Under the pieces are notes generated by a model, which ran no database searches, was not told the DNA's origin, and worked only from the letters and a program-made list of their open reading frames with translations. From assembly GCA_027044735.1 (NCBI GenBank), contig JALUBW010000108.1, forward strand, positions 9,069 through 14,554: 5,486 nucleotides of DNA, in the 5' to 3' direction. Positions within the stretch are counted from its first letter, which is position 1. Each line of letters begins with the position of its first letter. Positions 5,389 through 5,486 of this stretch are shown here, in pieces. The translations under genes were made by a program, and so were the position numbers. The DNA is from Anaerolineales bacterium. Lineage in GTDB: Bacteria; Chloroflexota; Anaerolineae; Anaerolineales; DRMV01.

Positions 5389-5451
5389 TAGAGGCCTCCT
5401 TCATTTTGAGGTATACCTCAACCCAAAAAACAAAAAGAAAGGAGGCCTCTA
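5389..5451 (+). promoter_or_regulatory. Long leader hairpin covering the ribosome-binding site of the right-edge gene
   Basis: TAGAGGCCTCCTT (5389-5401) and AAGGAGGCCTCTA (5439-5451) are exact 13-bp inverted repeats around a 37-nt loop. The right arm includes the Shine-Dalgarno sequence AAGGAGG (5439-5445) and the A of the ATG at 5451, so in RNA the stem would hide the start site. The loop holds a 16-bp palindrome and an A-rich stretch. It may act as translational control, or as protection against read-through expression as seen in some insertion sequences. That role is inferred. Confidence 0.6.
5406..5421. promoter_or_regulatory. Perfect 16-bp palindrome, operator-like
   Basis: TTGAGGTATACCTCAA reads the same on both strands and stands 30 bp before the start codon of the right-edge gene, inside the loop of the larger inverted repeat. 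Its size and symmetry suit a dimeric repressor site, possibly autoregulatory. I could not identify a clear promoter overlapping it. The rest of 5239-5388 shows only a small hairpin, ATTCGC/GCGAAT at 5359-5376, and no gene. Confidence 0.45.
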
Positions 5452-5486
5452 TGGCCAAATATACCACATCCCCTGATTCGGAAGCA
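5451..5486 (+). CDS. 5' end of an unidentified gene, cut by the window edge
   Basis: An ATG with a near-perfect ribosome-binding site, AAAGGAGG ending 5 nt upstream, opens a frame of 12 codons (MAKYTTSPDSEA) that runs off the window. The protein is not recognisable from so little. It is divergent from the phosphatidyltransferase operon. The elaborate leader suggests tightly limited expression, as for a transposase, a toxin or a self-repressing regulator, but this is speculation. Confidence 0.55.
   Translation, partial: MAKYTTSPDSEA

Noticed and set aside
5260..5391. Near-identical 11-mers GCAAAAAGCAG (5260-5270) and GCAAAAAGTAG (5381-5391)
   Set aside because: A-rich and short, with no further similarity around them; probably chance, though ends of an insertion sequence cannot be excluded without the next stretch of sequence.
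5213..5467. Minus-strand frame of 84 codons at the right edge
   Set aside because: It overlaps the operon promoter, the inverted repeat and the start of the plus-strand gene, and shows no motif or ribosome-binding site.

Overview
The window looks like a chromosomal stretch from an uncultured or little-studied Chloroflexota bacterium, most likely class Anaerolineae. This is an inference from three things: intergenic palindromic and purine-rich repeats of a style common in that phylum, a periplasmic thioredoxin-fold/cyclophilin lipoprotein architecture that I recall from Anaerolineae, and moderately high GC with use of TTG starts. No marker gene is present to prove the placement.

Layout. Five complete protein genes all lie on the minus strand, so transcription runs from right to left. 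First come a CDP-alcohol phosphatidyltransferase (4571-5179) and prolipoprotein diacylglyceryl transferase Lgt (3731-4552). They are 18 nt apart behind a good sigma70-type promoter (TTGACA, 17 nt, TAGCAT at 5210-5238) and form one operon. Next is a lipoprotein that fuses a DsbA-like thioredoxin domain to a cyclophilin domain (2185-3423). Last are a DedA-family membrane protein (987-1643) and a short-chain dehydrogenase/reductase (200-973), which are closely spaced and probably translationally coupled. At the right edge a plus-strand gene begins at 5451 and is cut off after 12 codons.

Intergenic regions. The two larger gaps among the minus-strand genes, 1644-2184 and 3424-3730, hold two copies (A and B) of one dispersed repeat of about 260 bp. 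Each copy lies just upstream of a gene and has a fold-back core flanked by the 10-bp direct repeat TTGCAAAAGG. Copy A is interrupted at its apex by a roughly 219-bp hairpin-rich element with short terminal inverted repeats and a TA duplication, which reads as a MITE inside a repeat. The left edge (1-199) carries a different degenerate CGCAAAGG/CGCAGAGG-type repeat. The right intergenic region (5180-5450) holds the operon promoter on one strand. On the other strand it holds a striking leader: a 13-bp hairpin stem that would bury the ribosome-binding site of the partial gene, with a perfect 16-bp palindrome in its loop.

How the genes fit together. The theme is the cell envelope: phospholipid head-group synthesis, lipoprotein maturation, a secreted lipoprotein thiol/folding factor that is itself an expected Lgt substrate, and a DedA membrane transporter. 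The most unusual points are the cyclophilin domain without its usual catalytic arginine, the nested repeat with compensatory stem changes, and the leader of the truncated right-edge gene. I found no CRISPR array, tRNA, rRNA or recognisable defence system.
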